This document shows, one piece after another, positions 1 through 8,687 of a DNA stretch of 64,000 nt. The notes beneath the pieces were generated by a model that saw only the letters and a list, made by a program, of their open reading frames with translations, did not search any database and was not told the origin of the DNA. Source of the DNA: UBA7672 sp963718145 (GTDB lineage: Bacteria > Pseudomonadota > Alphaproteobacteria > Caulobacterales > Hyphomonadaceae). A program made the position numbers and the translations under genes. Location: the NCBI GenBank assembly GCA_963718145.1, contig CAVQYJ010000017.1:62001-126000 (forward strand). Direction: 5' to 3'. Position 1 is the stretch's first letter. The number at the start of each line of letters is the position of its first letter.

Positions 1-166
1 CAATCTGCCCGGCGAGACGCGGACGTTTCTGATGTCTGAATCGCACCGGAGGCAGGGCGGGGCAGGGGCGTGGGGGCGAGACGGGAGTGGGTTCGGCGCA
101 TCTCGCAGCGCCACTCGGCCAACAATCGGTCGCCAGCCTGCCGCAATCGGGCGGCTGACTGGAGGC

Positions 167-781
167 ATGAACAGTCGGGACAGGCGGACGATTCTGATCG
201 GCATCGCGGCCGTGGGCGTGGCGCCTTGCGCGCTGGCGCAGGCTCCCGATGCGGACCTGCCATTTGCGATGAAGGTGGCGGCAGGCGCAGAGCTAAGGGC
301 TGCCAAGAAGGAAACCTATGACAGCGCCTATCGCAAGCTCGGCTATCCAATGGGCGATGTGCCGGACGATCGCGGCGTCTGCACCGACACGGTGATCCGC
401 GCCTTCCGCCATGCTGGCGTCGATCTGCAGGTGGAGGTGCACGAGGACATGGACGGGAATTTCCGCGCCTATCCGCAGAGCTGGGGCCTGCCCGGACCGG
501 ATGCGAACATCGATCACCGGCGCGTGCCGAACCTGGAGACGTTCTTTAAGCGCAAGGGCGGCTCGCGCACGCTGAGCCGACAGGCGTCGGACTATCGTCC
601 CGGCGACATTGTCAGCTGGCGGCTCACGGGCGGCGGCCTGCCGCATATCGGCGTGGTGACGCGCAAGAAGCTGGGCGGTCAGCCGCTGGTCGCGCACAAT
701 ATCGGCGCCGGCACGCAGGAAGAGCCCTGCCTGTTCAACTGGGAGATGAAGGGCTGGTTCCGGTTCGAGAGCTGGAGTTGA
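167..781 (+). CDS. DUF1287 family exported protein
   Basis: A 204-residue predicted periplasmic protein of the DUF1287 family, which resembles NlpC/P60 peptidase-like folds; I know of no settled reaction for the family. Residues 1-26 look like a signal peptide (basic start, hydrophobic stretch, ALAQA cleavage region). The family core starts near residue 51 (YDSAYRKLGY) and contains DRGVCTD with the candidate nucleophile Cys72 and PHIGVV with candidate His160. The open frame reaches back to 32, but ATG 167 is preferred because the signal peptide begins there and GGAGG lies just upstream, although the spacing is short. The next gene also encodes an exported protein on the same strand, 46 bases downstream. 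Family call is firm; function is unknown. Confidence 0.85.
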   Translation: MNSRDRRTILIGIAAVGVAPCALAQAPDADLPFAMKVAAGAELRAAKKETYDSAYRKLGYPMGDVPDDRGVCTDTVIRAFRHAGVDLQVEVHEDMDGNFRAYPQSWGLPGPDANIDHRRVPNLETFFKRKGGSRTLSRQASDYRPGDIVSWRLTGGGLPHIGVVTRKKLGGQPLVAHNIGAGTQEEPCLFNWEMKGWFRFESWS

Positions 782-827
782 GGACTGTTCTGAGCTAGTC
801 TCGTCCTCGGCCGATTTGGGGAATGCC

Positions 828-1538
828 GTGAAGTGGCTTCTGGCTGTGGCGATCTGTACGGCGGGCCTGGCGTCGCCTGCCATGGCGCAGGCGCCGGTGA
901 TCGCCCCCGAGGCGGTCGATCCGGCGGCGGTGTATCCCTTCGATCCCGATGGCGCATCCGGCGTGGCGCTGACGCCTGAGCGTGTGCGCGCCTTCCTCGC
1001 CCTCCCCATTCCCGAGCCGACGAAGGAGCAGAGGCAGGCGGTCGTCCAACAGCAGAAGGAGGCGCACGCGGCGCGGACGAAGATGCTGTCGGACCCGGCC
1101 ATCTATGCGCCGCGCTGGACCGAGAACGCCTTCGAGCTGCAGGATGGCTCGACGCGCCCGATGACAATACAGGATCTGGCTGTGATCGAGGCGATGGATG
1201 CCGCCGCGGCCGCGCAGAAGACACTGGATGCGCAGCGATGGTTGTCCGTGGCGTCGCAGATTGAGCGCGAAGCCTACGCCGACGTGCTTGCCAGTCTGCT
1301 TGAAGCCAGCATCCTGCCAAGACAGCACAAGAAGGTCGATGGGAGCTGGCGCCGGCTCGAGGCGCAGATGGTCGGCGGGCAGCCGCGGGTCGTGGAGCAG
1401 CCTGTCTCGGCCGAGACCGAAGTGCTGCTGAAGCGATACGCGCTTGCGGGCGGCAATCTAGGCAAGACCTGGCGCGATGCACACACTCTGCCCAGCACCC
1501 GGCCGAGTTCGCCGCTTCCGGATGGGAAGACTTTCTAG
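828..1538 (+). CDS. Hypothetical exported protein
   Basis: A 236-residue protein I do not recognise. It starts with a clear signal peptide (KWLLAVAICTAGLASPAMAQ), so it is exported to the periplasm. The mature part is rich in Ala, Gln, Arg and Glu, with helical character around residues 50-85 and 105-150 and no cofactor or catalytic motif I can name. GTG 828 is chosen because GGGG sits about six bases upstream and the signal peptide starts there; TTG 816 would add four residues. The motif around residues 45-60 (LTPERVRAFLALP) loosely resembles one in the shorter exported protein encoded at 1819, so the two may be distant relatives. That is inference from eye alignment only. Confidence 0.6.
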   Translation: MKWLLAVAICTAGLASPAMAQAPVIAPEAVDPAAVYPFDPDGASGVALTPERVRAFLALPIPEPTKEQRQAVVQQQKEAHAARTKMLSDPAIYAPRWTENAFELQDGSTRPMTIQDLAVIEAMDAAAAAQKTLDAQRWLSVASQIEREAYADVLASLLEASILPRQHKKVDGSWRRLEAQMVGGQPRVVEQPVSAETEVLLKRYALAGGNLGKTWRDAHTLPSTRPSSPLPDGKTF

Positions 1539-1596
1539 CGCGCCACGAGGTCGGTTTGTCGTCGATGGGGCCCGGCTGCGCCGGTCGAAGGACTGA

Positions 1597-1749
1597 TCCG
1601 CGAAATGGCCCATCGCCCGGCGAGATGCGGACCACCAGAGTTCGCGGCCCTATGCCTGTGTGCGCATCGATGGAGCGAAGGCAAGCAATGCATGGAGCTA
1701 TGAGGTGGACGCGTCCCAGGATTTCGACGGGTTGCCGAAGCCGCGATAG
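1597..1749 (+). pseudogene. Possible gene remnant without a start codon
   Basis: A stop-free stretch of 50 codons between TGA 1594 and TAG 1747 that reads like a protein C-terminus (for example RPYACVRIDGAKASNAWSYE followed by an Asp/Phe-rich end). It has no ATG and no good start, and is not in frame with the preceding gene. It could be the decayed 3' end of a gene related to the exported proteins on either side, or chance coding-like sequence in GC-rich DNA. I cannot name a family. Confidence 0.25.
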
Positions 1750-1818
1750 CAGGGACAGGCGCCTTGCCGCGCCGCCGGTTTTTGCCGACACTGCCTCCAG
1801 ATGGCGAGGGAGGGGACC

Positions 1819-2181
1819 GTGTGGCGCGCGTTCAGAGCTTCTGCAGTCGCAGGTATGGCGTTCCTGGCGTGCGGGACAGCCAGCGCACAAACCGCCGGGA
1901 ACTTCGTCTTCAGCGTTGACGGGGTGCGGCAGTACCTGGCCGCGGGTCAGCCCCCGGTTGCTCCGGAAGCTCTCGAAGCTGCGCGCAAGGATGCGGCTGC
2001 GACCGGCGGCGTGCTGCGTGCGATATTTGTGACAGAAAAGATCGAGAGCATCGGACAGACGCCTGGAATGGTTCGTCTCCAGAATGGGAGTCGAGGGCGC
2101 TCGCGACTTCCGGACAGCGACGTGGCTGAAGACGCGACGCGGAACAGTTGGGCTGGTCGAGCCGAAGCGCTGGCGCGTTGA
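1819..2181 (+). CDS. Small hypothetical exported protein
   Basis: A 120-residue protein of unknown function. A signal peptide occupies residues 1-24 (hydrophobic AVAGMAFLACG, then TASAQ). The mature part begins NFVFSVDGVRQYLAAGQPPV and is helical. GTG 1819 is chosen because GGGAGGGG lies immediately upstream. The C-terminal 18 or so residues are encoded by the first copy of a 44-base direct repeat, so the true stop may have been altered by a repeat insertion. The codons before the repeat look like genuine alphaproteobacterial coding sequence. It may be a truncated relative of the exported protein encoded at 828. Confidence 0.45.
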   Translation: MWRAFRASAVAGMAFLACGTASAQTAGNFVFSVDGVRQYLAAGQPPVAPEALEAARKDAAATGGVLRAIFVTEKIESIGQTPGMVRLQNGSRGRSRLPDSDVAEDATRNSWAGRAEALAR

Positions 2182-2223
2182 AGACGCCACGCGGAACAGT
2201 TTGGCTGGTCGAGTCGAAGCGCT
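2128..2223. repeat. Two-copy 44-base direct repeat
   Basis: Two copies (2128-2171 and 2180-2223) separated by 8 bases match at 41 of 44 positions; mismatches are at repeat positions 9, 23 and 35. The unit contains GGAACAGTTGGGCTGGTCGA. The pair is followed by an AAG microsatellite and a run of nine G (2242-2250). The first copy forms the end of the reading frame that starts at 1819. Copies elsewhere in the genome cannot be judged from this window. Confidence 0.7.
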
Positions 2224-2332
2224 AAAGAAGAAGAAGAATTTGGGGGGGGGCGTACGCCGATGCTGAATGTCGCAGCGCGGGTGAGTAATCAGGAGGAGAT
2301 CAGCGTGCTGCCGCCGCTGCCTCGACGCCGGC

Positions 2333-3388
2333 CTAGATCCCGTACTTCGCCGCCATGTCCGGGTCTTTCGCGGCGACCTGCTTTGCGAGGTCGATGATGA
2401 CTTTCGCCTGTTTCCAGGTGGCGTCGTCCTGCATCTTGCCGTCGATCATGGTGACGCCGGTGCCGTCAGGCATGGCGGCGAGGATGCGCAGGGCGAATTT
2501 CACCTCGTCCGGATCGGGCGAGAAGACGCGCTTGGCGATCTCGATCTGGCCGGGGTGCAGCGACCAGGCGCCGGCGCAGCCCATCAGGAAGGCGTTCCTG
2601 AACTGCTGCTCGCAGGCGGCAAGGTCGGCGATGTCGCCGAAGGGGCCGTAGAACGGCTTGATGCCCGCCTGCACGCAGGCATCGACCATCTTGCCGAAGG
2701 TGTAGTGCCAGAGATCCTGCTGCGCCGCCTTGCGCTCGCGGCCGTTTTCGACCGGGTCTTCGATCACCTTGTACATCGGATGGCCGCCGCCGACGCGGGT
2801 GGTCTTCATCGCGCGGTTGGCCGCAAGGTCGGCCGGGCCAAGCGAGATGCCCTGCATGCGCGGGGAGGCCAATGCGATGTCTTCAACCAGTGCGACGCCC
2901 TGCGCGGTTTCGAGGATGGCGTGGAAGAGGATGGGGCGCCGGACGCCGGCCTTGGCTTCGAGCTGGGCGACGAGCTGGTCGGCATAGTGGATGTCCCACG
3001 GGCCTTCGACCTTGGGCAGCATGATGACGTCGAAGACGTTTCCCGCCTTCATCACGATCTCGGTGACGTCGTCGAGGAACCAGGGCGAGTTGAGCGGGTT
3101 GACGCGGGTCCACAGGCCGGTCTTGAGGCCTTGCCAGTCGGCCATCTTCGCCATCTCGATCGCGCCGGCGCGGGCGGCGAGCTTGGCGTCGGCCGGGATC
3201 GCATCTTCGAGGTTGGCGAGGATCACGTCGACCTTCGCCGCCATCTCCGGCGTCTTGGCGCGGACCTTTTCATTGTGTCCGGGAACAAAGTGAATCATGC
3301 GCTCGAGGCGCACGGGCAGGTCGCGCGCGGGATCCGGCGCGCCGATCGCCAGCGGCTTGAAGAACTGGCGAGGCGTCCTGCTGCTCAT
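2333..3388 (-). CDS. HpcH/HpaI aldolase family CoA-ester lyase (malyl-CoA lyase-like)
   Basis: A 351-residue protein of the citrate-lyase-beta / L-malyl-CoA lyase family, which makes or breaks C-C bonds of 3-hydroxyacyl-CoA thioesters with Mg2+. Family features seen: ILANLEDAIP (Glu/Asp of the active site), IMLPKVEG, an ILETAQGV segment with the metal-binding Glu, SLGPADLAA, and a C-terminal YGPFGD with a later WSLHPGQI typical of malyl-CoA and methylmalyl-CoA lyases. The ATG at 3388 gives MSSRTPRQFFKP; an upstream in-frame ATG at 3424 adds only a low-complexity leader. No ethylmalonyl-CoA pathway genes are adjacent, so the substrate (malyl-, methylmalyl- or citramalyl-CoA) is open. Probably monocistronic. 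Confidence 0.85.
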   Translation of the reverse strand: MSSRTPRQFFKPLAIGAPDPARDLPVRLERMIHFVPGHNEKVRAKTPEMAAKVDVILANLEDAIPADAKLAARAGAIEMAKMADWQGLKTGLWTRVNPLNSPWFLDDVTEIVMKAGNVFDVIMLPKVEGPWDIHYADQLVAQLEAKAGVRRPILFHAILETAQGVALVEDIALASPRMQGISLGPADLAANRAMKTTRVGGGHPMYKVIEDPVENGRERKAAQQDLWHYTFGKMVDACVQAGIKPFYGPFGDIADLAACEQQFRNAFLMGCAGAWSLHPGQIEIAKRVFSPDPDEVKFALRILAAMPDGTGVTMIDGKMQDDATWKQAKVIIDLAKQVAAKDPDMAAKYGI

Positions 3389-3390
3389 GA

Positions 3391-3690
3391 TCAATTCCCG
3401 TGCCGTGCGTAGCGCTCGATGCAAGCGTTATGCTGCATCGCGAAGGGGCGGGGAAGGGGCCGCGAGCGACGGGATCCTTGGCCTTTGCGTGTCTTCGCCA
3501 CCTGGAGCCATGCAACGATCTGGGCTTCGGTAGCGCGGGGACCGTTCAGGAAGACCCCGTAGAAATGATCGCCGAGGATCACGCCGCCGGTCCACGATCC
3601 GGTCACGCTCTGGTCCTTGATCGCATACCCGCCTTCGCCCCGCTCGGGATGCAGATTGATGGTCTTGGACAGGTACCTGCTGCGAGGTAC
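3391..3690 (-). pseudogene. Possible truncated gene or remnant upstream of the lyase
   Basis: On the minus strand a frame stays open from 3690 to a stop at 3391 and reads like real protein in its middle (INLHPERGEGGYAIKDQ, then a segment with SWTGGVILGDHFYGVFLNGP). The only usable start is GTG 3606, which would cut the domain in half and leave 71 residues; upstream of it there is no start before the stop at 3693. This suggests a gene that has lost its 5' end, whose upstream part is now the promoter region of the divergent DHFR-like gene. Family not recognised. Chance coding-like sequence is the alternative. Confidence 0.3.
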
Positions 3691-3740
3691 TCACCGACAA
3701 GCGACAATCCAGCCGAACGCCCAACTCGGAGTAAACTCGC

Positions 3741-4301
3741 ATGGGACTTCTGACCTTCAGCCTCAACATCACCCTGGACGGCTGCGTCGATCACCAGGAG
3801 GGAATCGCCGACGACGAGACACACGCTTTCTTCACCCGCCTTATGGACGAGGGCGGGGCGATGCTGTGGGGCCGCGTCACCTACGAGATGATGGAGGGCT
3901 ACTGGCCGGCGGTCGCTCGCGGCGACGAGGACGCGCCGCCGGCAATACGCGAGTGGGCGGTCAAGCTGGAGGCCAAGCCGAAGTACGTGGTGTCGTCGAC
4001 GCGAACGGACTTCCCGTGGACCAACAGCCACCACATCGCCGGCGACTTGCGCACGAGCGTGCAGAAACTCAAGGATGCGACCCCTGCCGGCGTGCTCCTC
4101 GGTAGCGGCAAGCTCGCGACCGAGCTGGACCGGCTGGATCTGATCGACGAGTACAAGTTCCTCGTCCACCCCAGGATCGCCGGTCACGGCCCGACCCTTT
4201 ACCAGAGCGGGCTACCCAGCACGCGACGGCTCGAGCTGGTCTCGTCGACGCCGCTCCGCAACGGCGCAGTCGCTATGCACTACCGGCGCGTGCGCGGCTA
4301 A
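3741..4301 (+). CDS. Dihydrofolate reductase family protein (RibD C-terminal domain)
   Basis: A 186-residue stand-alone RibD-C / DHFR-fold protein, a family of NADPH-dependent reductases usually of unknown substrate. Visible family features: N-terminal LLTFSLNITLDGCVDH, the MLWGRVTYEMMEGYW segment after the second helix, the KYVVSST strand, the GVLLGSGKLATELDRLDLIDEY nucleotide-site region, and a final PLRNGAVAMHYR strand. The length is typical. There is no deaminase domain, so it is not a complete RibD. It is divergent from the remnant and lyase upstream and convergent with the thioredoxin genes. A role in riboflavin synthesis is not implied by context. Confidence 0.85.
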   Translation: MGLLTFSLNITLDGCVDHQEGIADDETHAFFTRLMDEGGAMLWGRVTYEMMEGYWPAVARGDEDAPPAIREWAVKLEAKPKYVVSSTRTDFPWTNSHHIAGDLRTSVQKLKDATPAGVLLGSGKLATELDRLDLIDEYKFLVHPRIAGHGPTLYQSGLPSTRRLELVSSTPLRNGAVAMHYRRVRG

Positions 4302-4377
4302 CAACGGGTTGCAGCGGTCGTTCCGCTGCGCCGCCGCCGGCGCCAATGTCGAGATAGCAGATGTAGCTGGGTATGCC

Positions 4378-4704
4378 TCAGCCCAAGCGAGCGTTCGCCA
4401 GCCACTCGTCGATCTTGGAGCGGCTCATCGTGCCGACCTTGGTGTCGGCGAGCTTGCCGTTCCTGAACAGCATCATGGTCGGCACGCCACGGATGCCCAG
4501 CTTGCCGGCGGTCATCGGGCTGTCCTCGATGTTGAGCTTGACCACCTTCACCGCGCCGCCGAGCTCAGTAGCCGCCGCATCAAGATGAGGCATCATCGCC
4601 TTGCAGCTCGTGCACCACTCGGCCCAGAAATCGACGATCACCGGGCCAGACGCCTTCAGCACATCGGCCTCGAAAGTGTCGTCGGTGGTTTCCTGCAGAG
4701 CCAT
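4378..4704 (-). CDS. Thioredoxin family protein with CTSC active site
   Basis: A 108-residue single-domain thioredoxin fold (cytoplasmic, no signal peptide). The active site is WCTSCK (Cys31/Cys34) instead of the canonical WCGPCK, while the other family marks are kept: VIVDFWAEW before it, Asp26, and the cis-Pro loop RGVPT. It lies 26 bases downstream of a canonical thioredoxin gene on the same strand and shares its overall sequence, so it is a tandem duplicate. Changes in the CxxC dipeptide alter redox potential in this family, so this copy probably has a different target or direction of electron flow. That is inference. Confidence 0.88.
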   Translation of the reverse strand: MALQETTDDTFEADVLKASGPVIVDFWAEWCTSCKAMMPHLDAAATELGGAVKVVKLNIEDSPMTAGKLGIRGVPTMMLFRNGKLADTKVGTMSRSKIDEWLANARLG

Positions 4705-4730
4705 CGGGGCTTCCCTCTTGTGCGTGCGGT

Positions 4731-5063
4731 TCAGGCGACGGTCGGCGCGGACTCTTTAAGCCACTCGACCATTCGGCTCTTGCTCATGGCGCCAAGATGC
4801 GTGGCTGTCACCTTGCCATCCTGGAAGATCATGAAGGTCGGCAGGCCGCGCACGCCAAAGCGCCCGGCGGTCATCGGGTTGTCGTCGATGTTGAGCTTCA
4901 CGACGCGCACCTTGTCGCCCAGCTCTTCGGCCAGCGCTTCGAAGTGAGCCGAGACCTGCTTGCATGGCCCGCACCAGTCCGCCCAGAAGTCGACGATCAC
5001 CGGCATGCCGGCGCCCAGCACGTCCTGATCGAAACTGTCGTCGGAAACGGTCTTCACGGCCAT
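4731..5063 (-). CDS. trxA: Thioredoxin
   Basis: A 110-residue canonical thioredoxin: FWADWCGPCK (Cys31/Cys34), conserved Asp26, and cis-Pro loop RGLPT near residue 77. It reduces protein disulfides in the cytoplasm using electrons from thioredoxin reductase, which is not in this window. The position directly after addA is a conserved alphaproteobacterial arrangement. The CTSC-type paralogue follows and is probably co-transcribed. About 80 bases separate the start from the addA stop, so it may have its own promoter. Confidence 0.93.
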   Translation of the reverse strand: MAVKTVSDDSFDQDVLGAGMPVIVDFWADWCGPCKQVSAHFEALAEELGDKVRVVKLNIDDNPMTAGRFGVRGLPTFMIFQDGKVTATHLGAMSKSRMVEWLKESAPTVA

Positions 5064-5143
5064 GGGCGGAATCCTTCAGGTCAGGCTGAGTCAGGTAGGA
5101 TCGGGCGGCATCAAGTCCAACAGAGCGCCGCTAAACGAACGGT

Positions 5144-8100
5144 TCACAGGCGTGCGGACTTGATCACGCGGTCGAGATCGGCGCCCGGAATTTCCATGAG
5201 TTTCGGGCCGTCTGTCCAGACCAGCAGGCACCGAATAGGCCTGTTTGGCCAGGTCTGCGACAGCACAGCGCGGTAGGCGGCCATCTGGGCGATGTAGGCC
5301 TCGCCGACCTCGGAGACATCCGGCGGAGAGGGGCGGTCGGTCTTGTAGTCGATCACGAGGATTTCGCTGTCGGTGATCACCAGCCGGTCGACGCGGCCAT
5401 TGATGATGCTGCCCCCCAGCCTGCCGATCACCGGCGCCTCGGCGCGGCCGCCCGGGCCGAACACGGCGGCGAATCGCGGATCGTCGATCACGCCGAACGC
5501 CGACTCGATCATTTCCTTCTGCTCGGCAGGGGCAAGGCCGGCCTGGCGCCTGAGGTAGGCGGCGGCGGCCTTGCGGCGCTGCCTCGGCGGGATGTCGGGC
5601 AGGGCTTCGAAGAGCAGATGGATCAGGCGGCCGCGGCGCAGGCGCTGCTCGCGGCCGGGGCCGAAGGGCGACATCGGCGGCGGCTCCGCGCCGAAGGACG
5701 GACTGGCGAGCGGGATGCCCGAGGGCGACAGAACGCGCCGGCTGGTTTCCAGTCCGGCCAGCGTGTGCAGCCATCGCGGAAGGATCGCGCCGCCCCCGGC
5801 CGCGGCCTCGCCGGGACCGAGACGCGCCGGCGCGGCGCCAGAGCGCAGGATGGTGCGTTCGGCATCGGCGAGCTTGTCGGTCACTTCTGCCGCAGCGCCC
5901 GAATCGACGAGGCGCTTCATGCCCTGTTCGCAGAGCGAATACCATGAGTCCTTGTTGGAGCCGGTAGGCGAATTGCCCGCCGCAGCGCCGCACACCACCA
6001 GCCGGTCCTGCGCGCGGGTCAGCGCTACATAGAGCAGGCGGCGGTGTTCGCGCAGAGCCCGTTCGTCGCTATCAGAGCGTAGCGCTGCGGTGGCCGGCGT
6101 GTCGTTGGATTTGGGGCCGACCCAGACAGGCTCGCCAGCTTCCGTGAAATAGAGGCCGCTCTTTTCCAGCTTCGGCGCGGCGGTGGTGTCGGGCAGGATC
6201 ACGATCGGCGCCTGCAGGCCCTTGGCGCCGTGGACGGTCATCACGCGCACGTTTTCCTGCGGGCCAGAAAGTTCGCGCTTCACTTCACCGCCCGCACGCT
6301 CGACCCCAGCAAGGAAACCTTCAAGGCTCGGCGGCGCATCGGCGTCGAACGCGGAAGCGCGATCAATCAGGGCGGTGACAGGCTCGCGCGCCGGGTCGCC
6401 GAAGCGCGAGAGGATCAGTTCCCACCCCTGCTGGGGCAGGCCGTGCGGACGCTCCAGCGCGCGCATCAGGAATTCGAATGGCGGCAAGCCACGGTTGGCT
6501 CGCATGTCCGACAGGAATGTGCGGACCAGCGATATCCGCGGCGAGGCGGAAGTCTCGACCTGGGTCCACAGGCTGCCGGGGCGTTCCCATGCGAGGTCCA
6601 GCAGGTCGTCGTCGTCGAGCCACGCTGTCTCACGGCCATGCAGGTATGCGCCGAAAGGGCCTTTCAGGATTTCGGCGAGGACGAGGTCGTCTTCCGGGCA
6701 GAGCGCGAAGCGGATGAGGTTCAGGAGATCCTGCACCGCGAGGCTGTCGAGAAGCTGGATGCGGTCGGCCCCCGCGACGGGAATGCCCTGCGACTTCAAC
6801 TGCTGCAGGATCGAATCGAAGATGCCGTTGATGCGGCCCTTCACCAGGATGAGAAAGTCGCCGGGGCGGGCGGGGCGCTGCCTGCCCTGGTCCCACACGG
6901 CGGCGCCTGTATCGAGCTCGCGGCGGACGAAGGCGGCAACCTGTTTCGCCAGGCGCATGACGGGCGAGGTTTCCGACTGCTGATCAACCGGCGCATCCCA
7001 CGGGTCGGGATCGAGCGTCTCGGGCCTGGGCTCCAGCGGCCAGAGTTCGACGCAGCCGGTCTCGGTCGCGCGATAGGCGATGTGCGGGGCGTAGTCCGCC
7101 GCGTCGGGAACCTGCACGCGAGAACGGTGCGCCGCTGCCGAACTGCGCCGGATCGAACACGTCGTCGACATAGGCCAGCACTTCGCGCACCGAACGGAAG
7201 GACGTCGCGAGGTGTGGACGGTTGAGCAGGACATCGCCTGCATCTGCCTTGCCGATCACGTCGCGCTGCTGGTCGAGGAAGTGTTCGGGGTCGGCGCCCT
7301 GGAAGGAATAGATCGACTGCTTCTGGTCGCCGACCACGAACATCGTGCGCAGGGTCTTTTGCGCGGCGCCGGCGCCCGCGAAGATGTCTGCGGTCAGCGC
7401 GTCGAGGATGCGCCATTGCGCGGGGCTGGTGTCCTGCGCTTCGTCGAGCAGGATGTGGCCGATGCCGCCATCGAGCTTCCACAACACCCATTCCGCGGCG
7501 TGGCTGCGCTGCAGCAGGTTGACGACGTGGACGATCAGGTCGTCGAAATCGAGGCCGGCGCGCGCCTTCTTGCGGCGGGTGAAGTCGGCAAAGACGATGT
7601 CGGCGAGGGTGAGCAGGGCGGAGGTGCGCTCGTGGATGGCGCGGGCGCGAAGCTGTGTGCTGACCGTCTGGATACGCGTCATCTCGCGGCCCTCGGGTGT
7701 GGCTGCGATCTGGAAGAGATCGGCGAGGCCAGGCGCGGCGCGCGCGGCGTCAGCGGTGTACGGATTTTTCTTGCGGATGTCGCCCTTGTCGGTGAAGCAC
7801 AGCGCGCGATAGGTCTCGAAGCGCAAGGCGTCGTCGGCATCCGAGAGAACATAGCCAAGCATTTCGCCCAGGTTGGCGTCGGTCGGTTTCGCCGAGGGCA
7901 GGGCCGCGCACAGCGCCGCCAGTTCCTTGCGCGGCAGATCGGCGCCCATGGCGCGCTTGAGGATTTCCGCGGCGCTCTCGTCGGGCGCGCCGAGCAATGC
8001 CTGGATGCGCGCCATGGCGCCGCCAAGGCCGCCCGGACCCTCGACCAGTTCCTCAATGGCGCCGCGTTTTGCATGAAGCGCGCGCAGCACGCCAAGACCC

Positions 8101-8687
8101 GCGCCGCCCGCCTCCGCGACGATGTGCGCGGCCGCGACCAGGTCGTGCGAGCCGCGCGAAACGCACGCGCCGAGATTGCGGAAGGCGGCGTCCCAGATCT
8201 CGTCGGAGGCGGCTTCATCCAGTTCGTGGAAGCCCGGCGCAATGCCGGCCTCCAGCGGGAAGCGGCGCAGCACGCGGCCGCAGAAGGCGTGGATCGTTTC
8301 GATGCGCAGGCCGCCGGGCGTTTCCAGCGCGCGGGCGAACAGTTCGCGGGCGCGGCCGATCTCGTCGTCGGTGAAATCGTCGCGTTTTTCCAGCTCGGCC
8401 AGGTCGGCGCGCAGCTTCGCGGGTTCGGCCACGCACCAGGCGCCGAGGCGCTGGAACAGCCGGTCCTGCATCTCGCTCGCCGCCGCCTTGGTGTAGGTGA
8501 CGCACAGGATCGAATCCGGATCGGCGCCCTGCAGCAGCAGCCTGGCGACGCGGTCGATGAGAACCTTCGTCTTGCCTGATCCAGCATTGGCCGCGACCCA
8601 GGCGTTGGCGGCGGGATCGGCGGCCCTGGCCTGGCCGTCGAGGGCAAGGGCATGGTCGTCCGTTTGTTCCGGAGAAGCGGCGCTCAT
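5144..8687 (-). CDS. addA: Double-strand break repair helicase AddA (frame break near 7120)
   Basis: The UvrD-like helicase-nuclease subunit of the AddAB complex that processes DNA double-strand ends for RecA loading. The N-terminal part (8687 down to about 7120) has the Walker A AANAGSGKTK, the FCGRVLRRFP region and the Walker B LLDEAQDTSP with GDQKQSIYSFQGADPEHF. The C-terminal part carries VMTVHGAKGLQAPIV, VALTRAQDRLVVCG and the RecB-type nuclease motif VIDYKTDR. The reading frame changes between 7115 and 7125 (protein ...FGSGAPF / RVQVPDAADY...). Dropping one base restores a continuous 1180-residue protein, normal for the family. The start ATG overlaps the addB stop (ATGA). A sequencing insertion is more likely than a dead gene. 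Confidence 0.9.

Noticed and set aside
679..2190. A 503-codon open frame on the minus strand
   Set aside because: Composition is Arg/Pro/Ser-rich with no domain, and it runs antisense to better-supported exported proteins; a GC-driven artefact.
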